DNA from: Hypsibius dujardini
Lineage: Eukaryota; Tardigrada; Eutardigrada; Parachela; Hypsibiidae
Direction: 5' to 3'
Length of the DNA: 33,415 nucleotides
Assembly: GCA_001579985.1 (NCBI GenBank)
Contig: LRSR01006936.1
Location: 1 to 33,415 of the forward strand
A model generated the notes under the pieces. It worked only from the letters and a program-made list of their open reading frames with translations, had not been told where the DNA came from and did no database searches. A program made the position numbers and the translations under genes. Positions 9,550 through 19,779 of this stretch are shown piece by piece (positions within the stretch are counted from its first letter, which is position 1; every line of letters begins with the position of its first letter).

Positions 9550-11000
9550 TCACTTTCGGCCAGGACCTAAAACAAATATAGGTAATAATGTTAGTACGTG
9601 GACTATCCCTTATCGGACCTAGCACCTTATTACAAGCACCTCCTTTTGGGTCCTATTGCACTTTTTTCACATTGCCGTATTCCAAACTCTATTTGGCATT
9701 CACTGGAATTAGCCAACTATTTGTTGGCAATCAGGGGGCGAAGTTAAGTGCAGATTCGCACACAGGACTGAAAATGCTGCGATAGTTTATAAAAATAACC
9801 ACGACTCCGCCAGCCACCCGCTTCGAAAAATATTTTGGTTATGGCAATCGATTTCAAATTTAATTTTGTTGAACGGGATATATGGCTAGCACAGTATATT
9901 TTAATGTTTAATTTTAATTAAGAAAGGTCCCCCTTGTACTGGAATAGCTAAATGGCTCGAAATAGGACCCAAAAAGGATTGCATGGCTGTAGAAATGAAA
10001 CACCCTCCTTGTACAGCAAGCGACAGAACTTTATCTAATGGAGAGTCCCGGAAATGGGCAAAAGGGGCGGGGCAGGGATAATACTTGAGCAATCAACCAA
10101 TCAACTAGCGGAGCTCCACCCCTGCCCCGCCCCTTTGGCGCATTTCCGGGACCCTCCGTTAGATTAAATTCTTTCGCTTACTGTACCATGCCTTATTACA
10201 TTTTCGAGTTACTGTTCTGTAAACATTAGGCCCTAAAACATAGAGAAATATTTTTAAAACATAATTTAACGTTTATTAAAAAAAGGAAATCAAGAAAAAA
10301 AATTACTACGTGAAATCTTTCTTAAGCTAAAATAACGTCCATCAACCAGTTTTATATACCTAGTCAGGTTAGGAATAAAAAACTTACATCAAATTTCAAA
10401 ATCATTATATCGCTGACACTTCGTTTATAGGAGTATATTAAAGTATGCAATGCGCATACAGTGCTCATACACAGATGACCACAATTTTAGGTGGCAGACT
10501 TTTAGCCAAAAAGAGTGCTCCGAGTTCGAGCCGAATTAAGTCACCGCGCGCACTCGCTCTTGACCACTGCTGACCATGCAGCCCTTACTCAATTGATCAA
10601 TTGATTTAACTTGTTTTGGCGGAATCTAGAGCAGCTTGCTCAATCTAATTTTTCCGCTGGGCTGAGCATTAAATCAACGATTCAGGAGGAAGCATCGGCA
10701 AGCTCTAGCCAAGAGTGGCTCAAACTCAGACCACTCTGATGGCTCGAACTGTACCACCTATAATTGTGGCCATGTGTGTATATCGGTTAGTCCTTTACTA
10801 CCTCCTGGAAACTTTGCAAACTCCACGGTCCGCCGGCCTTCAGCAGTCAGGCCGGCGATATTGAACTGGTTCGGATGTTCTTTTGTTGCGTTCTGTGCTC
10901 TGCCGGCGGGTATGGCATCCCGGTCAATGGGATTGACGGTACTGTTACCTTCCGCAACTGCTACCAGCAGTACCAGACCGTAAAGCATCAGGACTTTCAT
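9550..11000 (-). CDS. Divergent DH31/calcitonin-type neuropeptide precursor (copy B)
   Basis: Exon 1 (11000-10802) starts with a signal peptide, MKVLMLYGLVLLVAVAEG, then a short spacer and EHPNQFNIAGLTAEGRR and TVEFAKFPG. It ends in phase 1 at CCAGGAG|GTAGTA. A minus-strand acceptor, TTTGTTTTAG|GT, at 9566 joins in frame to a 17-nt last exon (9566-9550) encoding (G)-P-G-R-K-stop. The product is 71 residues, or 82 if the in-frame ATG at 11033 is used. The C terminus becomes FAKFPGGP followed by Gly-Arg-Lys, the processing signal for a Pro-amide. Copy A at 15414-16860 has the same 17-nt exon, intron phase and GGPGRK end. Both also have F-N 22-23 residues before the final Pro. No dibasic site marks the N terminus of the mature peptide, and an internal RR might split it. 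The splice across 1,235 nt is inferred. Unspliced, the frame runs 14 residues further into a MITE and stops at 10758. Confidence 0.6.
10009..10186. mobile_element. Foldback element with arms of about 68 bp, in the copy B intron
   Basis: Left arm 10009-10077 and right arm 10119-10186 are imperfect inverted repeats. Matching cores include GTCCCGGAAATG and AAAGGGGCGGGGCAGGG, and the outer ends GTACAG(C/T)AAGCGA. The spacer is about 41 nt. No coding capacity. Confidence 0.7.
10466..10783. mobile_element. MITE of about 318 bp abutting the copy B splice donor
   Basis: Terminal inverted repeats of about 65 bp: 10466-10532 against the complement of 10717-10783, sharing CCACAATT(T/A)TAGGTGG and GAGTT(C/T)GAGCC. 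The right end is 13 nt from the donor junction (10802|10801) of the DH31-like exon, so the element sits at the start of that intron. Confidence 0.65.
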
Positions 11001-11040
11001 GAAGAACGCCGCTGTCTGAGTCCGTGGATTCATTATGCCA

Positions 11041-11150
11041 ATTCCTTTTCGCCGGTTTCTTTTTGCCAGTTCCTTTTTGCCAGTTCCTTTTTGCCAGTTC
11101 CTTTTCGCCAGTTCCTTTTTGCCAGTTCCTTTTCGCCAGTTCCTTTTCGC
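11041..11150. repeat. 14-bp minisatellite directly upstream of copy B
   Basis: About eight copies of TTTT(T/C)GCCAGTTCC. Because three units make 42 nt, the minus-strand frame stays open and reads a 14-residue repeat (KELAKRNWQKGTG type) joined in frame to the signal peptide ATG. I treat it as 5' non-coding or promoter DNA, because translation from upstream would bury the signal peptide. Confidence 0.85.
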
Positions 11151-11199
11151 ATCCACAAAAGCAATGCAACAATACTGCTAGCGATATACAGTGCTTAAG

Positions 11200-11545
11200 A
11201 AGTATTACAGTGTACGTTTGGTCAATACAGAACCGTTTGGGCTGTTGTTGTTGATGATGATGATGATGAAGGTGGTGGTATTAATACCGTAAAGTAAACG
11301 ACAACAAGCGTGCGTGTCAAACCGCTGAAAACCCTTCGCACGTGAGACAGAGTTTCCAAAGTCAGCACAATTTGCTGATTTTTCTTAACAACGCGATTGG
11401 GTGGGAAGATTAGAAGTGACTTTTAGTATGAATACTCGCACCGGGTCCGTACGACCACAGATCGAAATCAACTGCTCACAGAACTCGGAATACATCACCG
11501 ATTACGACAGTGTAAAAACTTTCCCGCTCAATCCACTGCAGTCCT
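11200..11545. other. Intergenic, no supported gene
   Basis: It contains a short (GAT)n tract near 11250-11270 and otherwise unstructured sequence. No splice-supported exon is visible on either strand. Confidence 0.4.
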
Positions 11546-11548
11546 ATA

Positions 11549-11818
11549 CGTACATCTTTGGCCAGAAAAAATCGGGACGCTTGATTTGTCAAAGGGCAAT
11601 TTTTTACCACAAGGCTGCAGGCTATACAAAAAAGCGCTTTGATTTGAGGCGGAAATAGTTGGCCACAAGATTACACTGCGTATTTGGGCAACACAGATTG
11701 CACACGTGGTCTTGCGGCCAACTATTTTCGCCTCAAATCGAAGCAGCCTGCAGCCTTGTGGTAACAAATTGCCTCTTGACAAATCGAGCGTCCCAATTTT
11801 TCTGGCCAAAGGTGTACT
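11549..11818. mobile_element. Foldback element with arms of about 105-119 bp
   Basis: Left arm about 11549-11667, right arm about 11714-11818. Shared blocks include CTTTGGCCAGAAAAA, TTGTCAA(A/G)(G/A)GGCAATT, ACCACAAGGCTGCAGGCT, TTTGAGGCG(G/A)AA and AGTTGGCC. The loop is about 46 nt. Overlapping long ORFs on both strands are by-products of the palindrome. Confidence 0.75.
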
Positions 11819-12079
11819 ACGCGACATTACTGTAATGGGTCTTAAGCCGTTAAGGCCCAATGTCGTCAGATTGCGGCCTCCGAATTTTTACGAAAAGATG
11901 GTTTCAGCAATATTGCTAAACTCAACTGATTTTAAAGGTTGGTACATTGCTTGGAAATTAGACATTATGGTTTGGCCATTTGCTACTTGACCAATGTCCG
12001 GTCTGTAAGTACTTTCCCACATACAACCTTCTTACACCCTCGGACCAAGAGTTTTGCTGCTGTGGACGAAGCATTTTTT

Positions 12080-12130
12080 GGCCTTTCCCTTTCCCTTTTC
12101 CTTTTCCTTTCCCTTTCCCTTTCCCTTTCG
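12080..12130. repeat. (CCCTTT)n / (CCTTTT)n microsatellite
   Basis: About eight imperfect hexanucleotide units of a pure pyrimidine run on the plus strand. Confidence 0.9.
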
Positions 12131-12196
12131 TATCTTTTCCTATCAGTTCCTACAGTTTGCGATATAGACATAAATAATTACATAAAATGTCCGTAC

Positions 12197-13170
12197 TTAC
12201 GTACCGGGTTCGGGAATGCTTTTGAGACAAATTTTGCCACGCCCACGCGCGCAAAAAGTATACATTAAAGGGAAAATGTAAACTTCAATTTCTTTCTACA
12301 TTTATGGGCTACAAAATCTCTGTTCGTAAGTAGGTCCTGAAACTCGTCGCGGCCTTGCTGTGTGATATTTTGTGGATTCCGGTGGAAATTGTTTGTGGCC
12401 CAGCGCAGTAAGGATGATATTATTTATTCGCGTGGAACTCTAACAAACCAATTTTGCGCAACACGCTTCCTCTTATGAAAAAATGTAGAAGAGTTTTTTT
12501 AAGGCCTGATATTAGGCTACCTTGAGCCACAAACTCAGCTCAATCACACTGTTGGTTTTCATGAAGGATTAATCTTGATGACTCCTCAAATTCTTTAAAT
12601 CGTGATATCTGGACTCCCATTCTTTCCGATTCAGTTTCTCTCTTTTCGCACGTTTTAATTTCAACCTAATTTAATTTATGTGGCAGCCTAACACCTTAGG
12701 AGCAGACTGATAACAAACTGGTTGCGAGCATGCAACACACGGAGAAGCGATGCACCGCGAAGCGAAGAACACTTTTGAACAATCAGTTTAAATGACAAAA
12801 TCTTGCCGAATTTTTGTCACGTTATTGGGCACTGTATCTCTTTCGTGAAGGCACACGTCGCATGAAAAGTTTTTTTCGCTGCCTTATTGCTGGCTTTCTT
12901 CGCTAGCTATCCAAAATAAGTTTTGGTTTTCCGGAACGAATTTGTTTTGGTATCGAATGGGGGTGTGTCCTGAGTCATTATTGAGATCGGGTCTGCCATT
13001 GTTTTTTGTCTGGAATTTTCCGGGTTTAGATAAAATTTCATTTTTCGGTCTGTAGTGGATTCTTATAGTAACAGGCGTTGCAACAAAAAAATTGTGGCAG
13101 TGGGATCAGTAGTGACCGAGAATGACGGTTTTAAATCTGTTTCAAAAGTATTTCCGAACCCGGTATGTAT
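12197..13170. mobile_element. Probable non-autonomous DNA transposon of about 970 bp
   Basis: Ends 12197-12234 and 13131-13170 are inverted repeats of about 38 bp: TACCGGGTTCGGGAATGCTT on the left against TACCGGGTTCGGAAATACTT on the complement of the right, continuing TTGA(G/A)ACA. The interior is AT-rich with no long ORF, so it carries no transposase. I could not define a target duplication. Confidence 0.5.
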
Positions 13171-13174
13171 GCAT

Positions 13175-14420
13175 GAATGTTTTCCTGTTTTCCGTATAAT
13201 CTCAAGCGTGATTGAATTTTTTGCATGATCAATTTGAGGGCAAAATTGGGATGCTTCTTGGTGCCGTCGAACGTCCTTGAAAGTGTTTGTGTACTCGTAC
13301 TCTCTTTCCCGTGGTGACATTATATAAAGACCAGCCCCCCCCCCCCCCCATCGCCGTCGGACTAAAGGTCAATTCTTTCGGCATAGGCATTATATATCGA
13401 TCTACCTCCTGTTGGCCATATAAAAATATATATGGTTAGATATCGTCTATATATGGGTACATATATTCCCGCATCCCACCGGCATGGTATCAGAATTTTA
13501 CCCACCATTAAACCGGTTGAATGGGCACACCTCCCCACATCCCCACATCCCACCGGCAGTTTAGGTTAATTATTGAATACAATTAATGGTCGTTTTTCGA
13601 GTCGTACCTATATTCTAACGACACGTGATCACGTGATAACCCGGCAACACACCGCGGGGAGTGAGCCGAGTCAGCGGGGTGCACTGTCCCCATTGTATCC
13701 GCGACCTTGGTGCGACCTTGGTGCGTCAAGTTCAGCGAATAAAACCGGCGAGTTAAACGATGCAATTTAGTGTTACCGTTATACATATATATATATACAT
13801 ATAGGCTATCTGCCTACATACACGGGAAGCCTGGTGTCTTTAAAATGCAAAACAATCGACTATATGGAGAGATTAATAATGTAGTAGTCGGGTTTTCAAT
13901 TTTTAATTTCTATACGCATACCCGAAGAGGCTTGTGAATTGCGGTCCCACGCTGGGTTGGTACAGCACTTCTGTAGTACAACATACAGACACGCATATGG
14001 AAAGGTGAGAGGTCACTGTTAACTGACCGCCTGGTGCGAAAAAAAGGGATGGGAACGTCGCGTCATATTCTTATCGCTTCTATGAATGATGGTGCTTCAT
14101 CGCTTCTATGAATGATAGTACGTGTAATAATTCATCATAGAGGCAGATACCGCACCTAAAAAGGTGCCTATTTGCGTTATTCATTACCTTGTCTGCGCAA
14201 TTCAAGTACCAAGGTGAAGCACAGGCACTCGTACATATTGTGTGTGTTTCTATGATCACGGTGGCATAATAATTTTGAGAATAATAATATACCAAATGGT
14301 GTTGCTGATGAAATTTGTAGTACAGACACACTGACGGGCATGTTCACGTGGGAATGTCTGTAAATCAGACAATTAACCATCAGGACCCGGATGCGCTGAC
14401 GAAGGCACATGGTTTCAAAA
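13175..14420. other. Intergenic with simple repeats, no supported gene
   Basis: It holds a run of about 15 C at 13336-13350, TATATA-rich stretches (about 13390-13460 and 13782-13803), a duplicated CCCACATCCCACCGGCA-like segment near 13470-13560, and a duplicated CTTCTATGAATGAT at about 14078 and 14105. No exon is supported. Confidence 0.45.
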
Positions 14421-14424
14421 GGGG

Positions 14425-14448
14425 ACACACACATACACAGAAACAGAC

Positions 14449-14481
<33 letters not shown>

Positions 14482-14633
14482 GACACAGACAGAGACACAG
14501 ACAGAGACAGAGACAGAGACACAGACACAGACACAGACACAGACACAGACACAGACACAGACACAGACACAGACACAGACACAGACATAGACAGACAGAC
14601 AGACAGACACAAACACACACACACACACACAAC
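14425..14633. repeat. (CAGA)n / (CAGACA)n / (CA)n compound microsatellite
   Basis: Tetranucleotide CAGA units pass into about 12 ACAGAC hexanucleotides, back to CAGA, then (CA)n. ORFs over it on both strands (cysteine/valine/leucine or Thr/Gln repeats) are artefacts. Confidence 0.95.
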
Positions 14634-14985
14634 ACACTCCGAATGTACGTCAGCAACACGTCTCTCGGTGTATATTCCCATTCACAATCGCATAATGGTC
14701 GAATTGATCTCGTTTCACGAACGGCACGCACACAAGCTCAAGCTCAGCCAAGGTGTCAGACAAATGTTTTCTTGCGTGGCCCAATTTTCTGCCTGCCAGT
14801 CATGAAACCTCCTTTTTCTTTCCCTTTTCTTTTCTTTTTAAACTGCTTCATGTGCCGGTGAGAAGGTATTCAGACATGAGATAAGGATTCGTTTCTCTAT
14901 TGAGACCACACGTTTGCCGATGTTTTTGCTTTCTTCTAGACAACACCCATTTGTGCTCTGCAGTTTGGTCTCCTCGTCGGGATGT

Positions 14986-15003
14986 TTTATTGTTTTATTT
15001 ATT
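14986..15003 (-). terminator. AATAAA cluster, probable polyadenylation signal of DH31 copy A
   Basis: Three overlapping or adjacent AATAAA hexamers on the minus strand (14986-14991, 14994-14999, 14998-15003), about 410 nt past the DH31 stop codon and before any other minus-strand gene. Confidence 0.45.
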
Positions 15004-15413
15004 TAATCCCCACCCACAGCTAGCACACGCGTTTGCCTGCCTCGCAAACAACGACGACGCGATTACACGAGAAAATGGTATTACTATTTAAAGACAGCAA
15101 AAAAAGGGACGATCAAATCGCATCGCTCAAATTTGAACAAAATAAATTATAAATCATAATATAAAGACTCTTCCGCTTTTTATGGGTATTTCTCTTTTGG
15201 GCCGTTTTTTTCCCTCCGTTTGTTGCTTTTAGGATGCGTTTTTATGTGTCGTGTGTATGTGTGTGTGTGTGCAGAGTGCAAAAAGTCCAGGTTCCTTGTC
15301 TCCGGTACGGGCGAGCCACATGATACACGCATTGACAGACACCAGCGAGTTTTGTTGGACCAAAGAAAGGGATAGGAGAGTGGAACCACCATCGTCGCGG
15401 TCTAGGTCAGGCT

Positions 15414-16860
15414 TCATTTCCGGCCGGGTCCTGTTGGGTGAGGGGAAGACATATCGATTGTGTTAGTTACGGTTTAAATGCTGGAAGGAATTGATTCTCA
15501 ATTCGTTTGATGGATATACTGCGTCGGTGATTGATATAGTCATGAGTCAGTCATTCAGCCCTTTTTTCGCACTTACCCCCTGAGAATCTCGCAGAGTCGA
15601 GAGCCATTAGGCTGTTGGCGGCACGGCTTCCGGCGTTGAAACGGCCCAGGCCCAAATCGATGGCTTTCTTCGAGGGCACCGGGTACCTGGACGGGGACGG
15701 GGGATAATACGCGGAAAGGTTAGATCAGGGTAGGCAATATACGCGGAAAGGTTAGATACAGGGTGGGCAATATACGCGGGAAGGTTAGATCAGGGTGGGG
15801 CATAATACGCGGGAAGGTTAAATCAGGGTGGACAATATACGCGGAAAGATTAGATACAGGGTGGGCAATATACGCGGGAAGGTTAGATCAGGGTGGGGGA
15901 TAATACGCGGGAAGGTTAGATCAGGGTGGGGGATATTACGCGGGAAGGTTAGATCAGGGTGGACATGTATGCAATATATGACAGGTGCTTAAGACATCGC
16001 TATGGTTTCATAGGTGCTGGGTGCAGCCTCCCCGGTTTGGGACCCTCGGAGGTTAGGTAATCAGTTAGTCCTGCTTTATGGGCGAAAAATTGTCTAAACC
16101 CAGAAGATTAAAAGGCTAAACTGTGGCCACAGCGGTATCGATCTGAGTAAATTTAATTTAATTTAAGAAAGGAAAGGGGTTAACGTTTAAGCTGCTTATA
16201 TCTAAATATATACCAAATATGTTAGAAAACAAATATGTTAATAAACATTTTCATTGAAATATTGATTTTAATAAATTTAATATATTGTCAGACTTAATGA
16301 TAAACTAAATATATTACCGGTTTGTGTAATTTATAAATATAAATAAGTAAGATAATATAATGCTAAATTTAAACAGTCACAATATTGCAATGAATAAATT
16401 AAAAAATATATCAAGGATTACCGTCTAAGATGCGTTAACTAAATATAAATCCAATTGATATAAAAACGTTAATATGATTTTTCATTGGCATATTACTTAG
16501 ATAATTATAGTAATTCTTATGTAATCTTAAATTAGTTGCGGTAAATTAAAATATTGTTGGTTCTTGTAATTTGAGTGAAATCTCTGGAAATCTGAATAAA
16601 GCCACCTACACATTATCGGCGGAGGGTGCCTCGAAGAGCTCATGGAACCGGCCAGTGTAAAGGTCATAGACGGCGCGCTCGTAACCGGCACGGTAGACTG
16701 GGTCGTTGAGGAACCGGCTGAGGGACTCTTCCGGGGACTCCTGCAACGTCCGTGGGACATCCTCCGCCGTGAGGCTCGGTTTCACCGGACTCGCCCGGGC
16801 AATCGCCACGGCGAGAACGAGAAACATCAGCGCGCTAATTACGTTGCTTTGCGAGGCCAT
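15414..16860 (-). CDS. Dh31: Diuretic hormone 31 (calcitonin-like) precursor, copy A
   Basis: Three exons: 16860-16610, 15686-15577 and 15430-15414, 125 residues. Splices are GT|GTAGGT to CCAG|G (phase 2, 923-nt intron) and GGGG|GTAAGT to CAACAG|GA (phase 1, 146-nt intron). Residues 1-23 are a signal peptide (…LMFLVLAVAIARA). An acidic spacer ends SKK. Residues 92-122 are the peptide, beginning AIDLGLGRFN and ending DSARFSGGP, then G-R-K-stop for Pro-amidation. It is exactly 31 residues, with D3, G5-L6, R8, G12, A16, M20, A25, F27 and GGP where arthropod DH31 has them. The family signals through class B GPCRs to raise cAMP in fluid secretion and gut or circadian control. Cleavage must use KK, which is less usual than KR. 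The first intron holds a 32-bp minisatellite. The gene lies 4.4 kb from copy B on the same strand. Confidence 0.88.
15703..15963. repeat. 32-33-bp minisatellite, eight units, in DH31 copy A intron 1
   Basis: Units follow ATACGCGG(A/G)AAGGTTAGAT with AGGGTGGG(G)CA, and some units carry one or two changes. It is G-rich on the plus strand and begins only 17 nt from the intron's 3' splice junction (15687). Confidence 0.9.
16150..16600. other. Very AT-rich part of DH31 copy A intron 1
   Basis: Dense AAATATA/TTAATA composition. Two stretches (about 16215-16345 and 16460-16575) share order and motifs, such as TTTTCATTG and the end (T/C)TTGTGTAATTT or TTCTTGTAATTT, and could be an old tandem duplication. 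No exon is visible. Confidence 0.35.
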
Positions 16861-16930
16861 TTCGTTCCGTTCGGAGTTCCGGTTGGAAGTGAGTGAGAAA
16901 GAGAGAGAGAGCGAGAGAGAAACGGGAGTC

Positions 16931-16936
16931 TATATT
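16931..16936 (-). promoter_or_regulatory. Candidate TATA box of DH31 copy A
   Basis: AATATA on the minus strand, about 70 nt before the ATG, followed by a CT-rich tract (16895-16922) that could hold the initiator. Position-based inference only. Confidence 0.3.
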
Positions 16937-16984
16937 GAAAAAGGGAAGGGGAGAGGATTCGTCAGTCAAATTTATTGACACAAC

Positions 16985-17635
16985 AGTCGTGTAGTACTAC
17001 AAGGGTGTATGCGATCGCCATCGGAAACATGGGTTATTTGTTATGCCGGGATACGCCCTGATCGTTAACGTTCCCACTTTTATGGTCTCTTATAAAAGTG
17101 TGTTGTGAGTGTTGTTTGGGTTTCTGATCGGCGGCGTTGCTTGACCGCGATAAGCTGGTCCTTCCTATGTTGATCTCCAGGAAGTAATACCACAAACACC
17201 ATGGGGTAGAATGAAATTGCCAATCAATTTAGTTTTGATCTATGTGCTGGATGAGAGAAAGGAGTTTACTAATGTGGGTTCGACACACAATTCACTTGGA
17301 CTAGTTTTGACGGGTGGCCCTGTATGTATGTTTGTCGGGATATGTTGTTGCCGCCTTGAATTGAATGGGCTATGTTATTGAGGGCGTCTTCTGTGTTTCT
17401 TATTGTGGGACGATGACGAAGGACTCGTGATGCAGACTTCCTGTGGTTAGAGTATGGGCTGCAGGCGGTTGGTGGTCATTATGGCAGATGTACGTAATTG
17501 ACTAAAAACGTCATTTAGACGGCTGGAAATAGCACTATCATATGTTTGCGGCGTCCGTTGAAATAGGATAACTACGTTGGAAGCGTACATTTTGGGACCC
17601 ATTCTTTCCAGGCAGACGAACTAGTGAACAAACGC
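16985..17635. other. Intergenic, upstream of DH31 copy A
   Basis: No supported gene. It is the 5' flank of the peptide gene, so it may hold its enhancers, but no motif stands out. Confidence 0.4.
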
Positions 17636-17639
17636 AAAG

Positions 17640-17671
17640 TCAGACAGACAGAAAGATATATAAGCAAGAAT

Positions 17672-17707
<36 letters not shown>

Positions 17708-17757
17708 CAAACATACAGACAGCCAGACAGGTTGACAGGTTGACAGACAGACAGACC

Positions 17758-17793
<36 letters not shown>

Positions 17794-17816
17794 AACAAAC
17801 AGACAGACAGAGAGAC
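17640..17816. repeat. (CAGG)n then (CAGA)n microsatellite
   Basis: Nine CAGG units at 17671-17708, then interrupted CAGA/GACA units to 17816. All ORFs over it are repeat artefacts. Confidence 0.95.
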
Positions 17817-17819
17817 ATT

Positions 17820-19215
17820 CAGCCAAACATATAAATAAACGAACACCCATACAGAAATAAACAGGCGACCATCACTGTTAACGCTAATATGAAAACAGGT
17901 CACAGATCGTTCTAAACGATTTGGTAGGGTAACATTTCAACAGTACCAAAGGTCACAAACGCCGGTAAAAGCGCTGTTTACGCAAATGGTCGGTATTATC
18001 CTTAAGCACTCACCGTTTACGAGGGGAAAGTGCGTACTTTCACTTGAGTGATCCCGGATGAACCAGGAAGTGCAGTCAACTCGGATCAAGGAAGCGTCAC
18101 AATCCACGCGGATCTAGAGGGACCTGTTGGGGCAATACGGGAGTGAGGTATACGAAGTAGTATGAGGGAATATCTAAAAGCAAAATAGAAAAACTTTCGA
18201 CCGTCTGTTTGCGAAATACAAACTGGAAAGTGGCAAAAAAAGTGTTCCTTTCCGTCCGTCGCAAATGAAAAGGCAAAATGTAGATTGAATGACTGAGAGC
18301 GGGGAATGACGCGAACCTTTCTTTATAGCAATTCGGAGATAAGCTCATACACATTCATTGTACACGTCTCTGAAAAGGCGGTCGTAAAACACACTCCAGC
18401 CTCCGCGATGTCATCAGGCGGAGGAGAGAGAAGGGAAGAAAAGGTTCCTCCCGCGCCTTCGAATCGGAAGAGGCGGCCTCTACAGCGCGGCGAGGGAGGA
18501 AAGAGAAAAAATGGGAACAGCCACAGTCAGTCAGTCAGTCAGTCAGACAGACAGGCAGAGGGCAAAAGGGAAGCATATACCCCTATCTAATGGAAAAGCA
18601 GGACCTCCGTCATCCGGTCCGTCCCTGTATATGGTCGCGATCAGCGATCTCTGGATTGTGTCAATGGCGGTTTCAGTTGAGGCAGAGCAGATGGATTCAT
18701 CATCAATATATCGGGATCGGAACGTGCCTGTAAACCCATTCACGTACATACTGTAGGTTTGTTGACGTACTTGCGAGCGATTTTATGATGGGGAACCGGG
18801 GGACCCTGCGTAGGCAAGGCAAGAGCTCTACCGGGTATTACACGTCGAGAAGGGGGCGGAAATTGGTGCTACCGGGGAGAACAAGCAGTGCAGCGGAACA
18901 TTTTGGGGGGAAATTTAATTGCCTTTTATCAAAACTGAGGGGGCGACATAATAGGACTTCTTTGGGGAGATAATGCGACGGCCATTAGTCGCGCGGTGGT
19001 GTGTATGGCAATATGGGGTTCGGTCGGGCGGAAGTGAATCGTTATTTTGTGTGGCGGGAACGGGAATGTCTTTCTGGTTCGCGGAAATGCGATTCGATTG
19101 GTCACTGACTCGTGATGATGGGATATTATTGCCGGGAAGTGGAGTGGACCTATATATATATGTGTGATAGATTGAGGGTAGTTTACGCTGTGGGATGATG
19201 TCTTCACTTGTTTGT
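17820..19215. other. Intergenic, no supported gene
   Basis: It includes a short (CAGT)n run at about 18524-18548. ORFs of up to 94 codons show no domain, signal peptide or splice context. Confidence 0.4.
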
Positions 19216-19219
19216 CACG

Positions 19220-19775
19220 CAGGAAGATTGGCGCAGACAAGCCGAATGGAAAAGCTGACACAGACATATGTATAGCAAGACAGACATATGTACCAACTAT
19301 CGGAGGAACAGAAAGGAGATAGGCAAATGAACATACAGTTAGACAAACAAACGCCCAGACAGGCTTATAAGCAGGCAAACAGGCAAACACATAGGCAAAT
19401 CGACAGTTGGCCAGACACACAGGCAACAGGACTGACAAACGGCTACGCAGGAGGGTAGACAGACAAAAAGAAAAACAGAAAAATAGGTAAACATAGGTAT
19501 AAAATATATAATATAGACAGCCGTATAGATAAGCGTTCAGGCAGGCATATAGACAGGCAAATAGACAAAGAGAGAGAGAGAGAGATAGACAGGCAGACAA
19601 ACATAAATGGATATGCAACGAAACAAACAGACGGCCAGGGAGGCCGGTAAACAGACAGACGGACAAACAGACAAACGAGACAGACAGACAGACAGGCAGA
19701 TAGATGGAACTAAGGACAGGCAGACGGCCAGGCAAAGTGATAGGCAGTCAGACATTTAGGCAGACAGACAAGCAG
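19220..19775. repeat. Degenerate CAGA/GACA satellite-like tract, about 550 bp
   Basis: Long stretch of imperfect ACAGGCAAAC-, ACAGACAG- and ATAGACAGGC-type units with (GA)n at 19569-19585. The 268-codon minus-strand ORF across it (Cys/Leu/Ser/Val repeats) is an artefact. Confidence 0.85.
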
Positions 19776-19779
19776 ACAG

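Noticed and set aside
10758-11156. 132-codon unspliced reading of the secreted peptide gene
   Set aside because: Its N terminus is a 14-bp minisatellite and its last residues come from a MITE. The spliced model with the 17-nt exon gives the family-typical amidated end.
14177-14861. Long ORFs of 150-184 codons over 14.4-14.6 kb on both strands
   Set aside because: They are translations of a CAGACA/CAGA microsatellite in every frame, with repeated Cys/Leu/Val or Arg/His residues and no unique domain.
16606-16860. 84-residue single-exon secreted protein
   Set aside because: The donor GTAGGT just before the stop joins in phase to the DH31 exon at 15686, giving a standard precursor. The unspliced ORF is exon 1 only.
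18929-19735. 268-codon minus-strand ORF rich in Cys, Leu and Ser
   Set aside because: It follows a degenerate GACA/CAGG repeat. The hydrophobic look comes from TGTC/TGCC codons, not from membrane segments.
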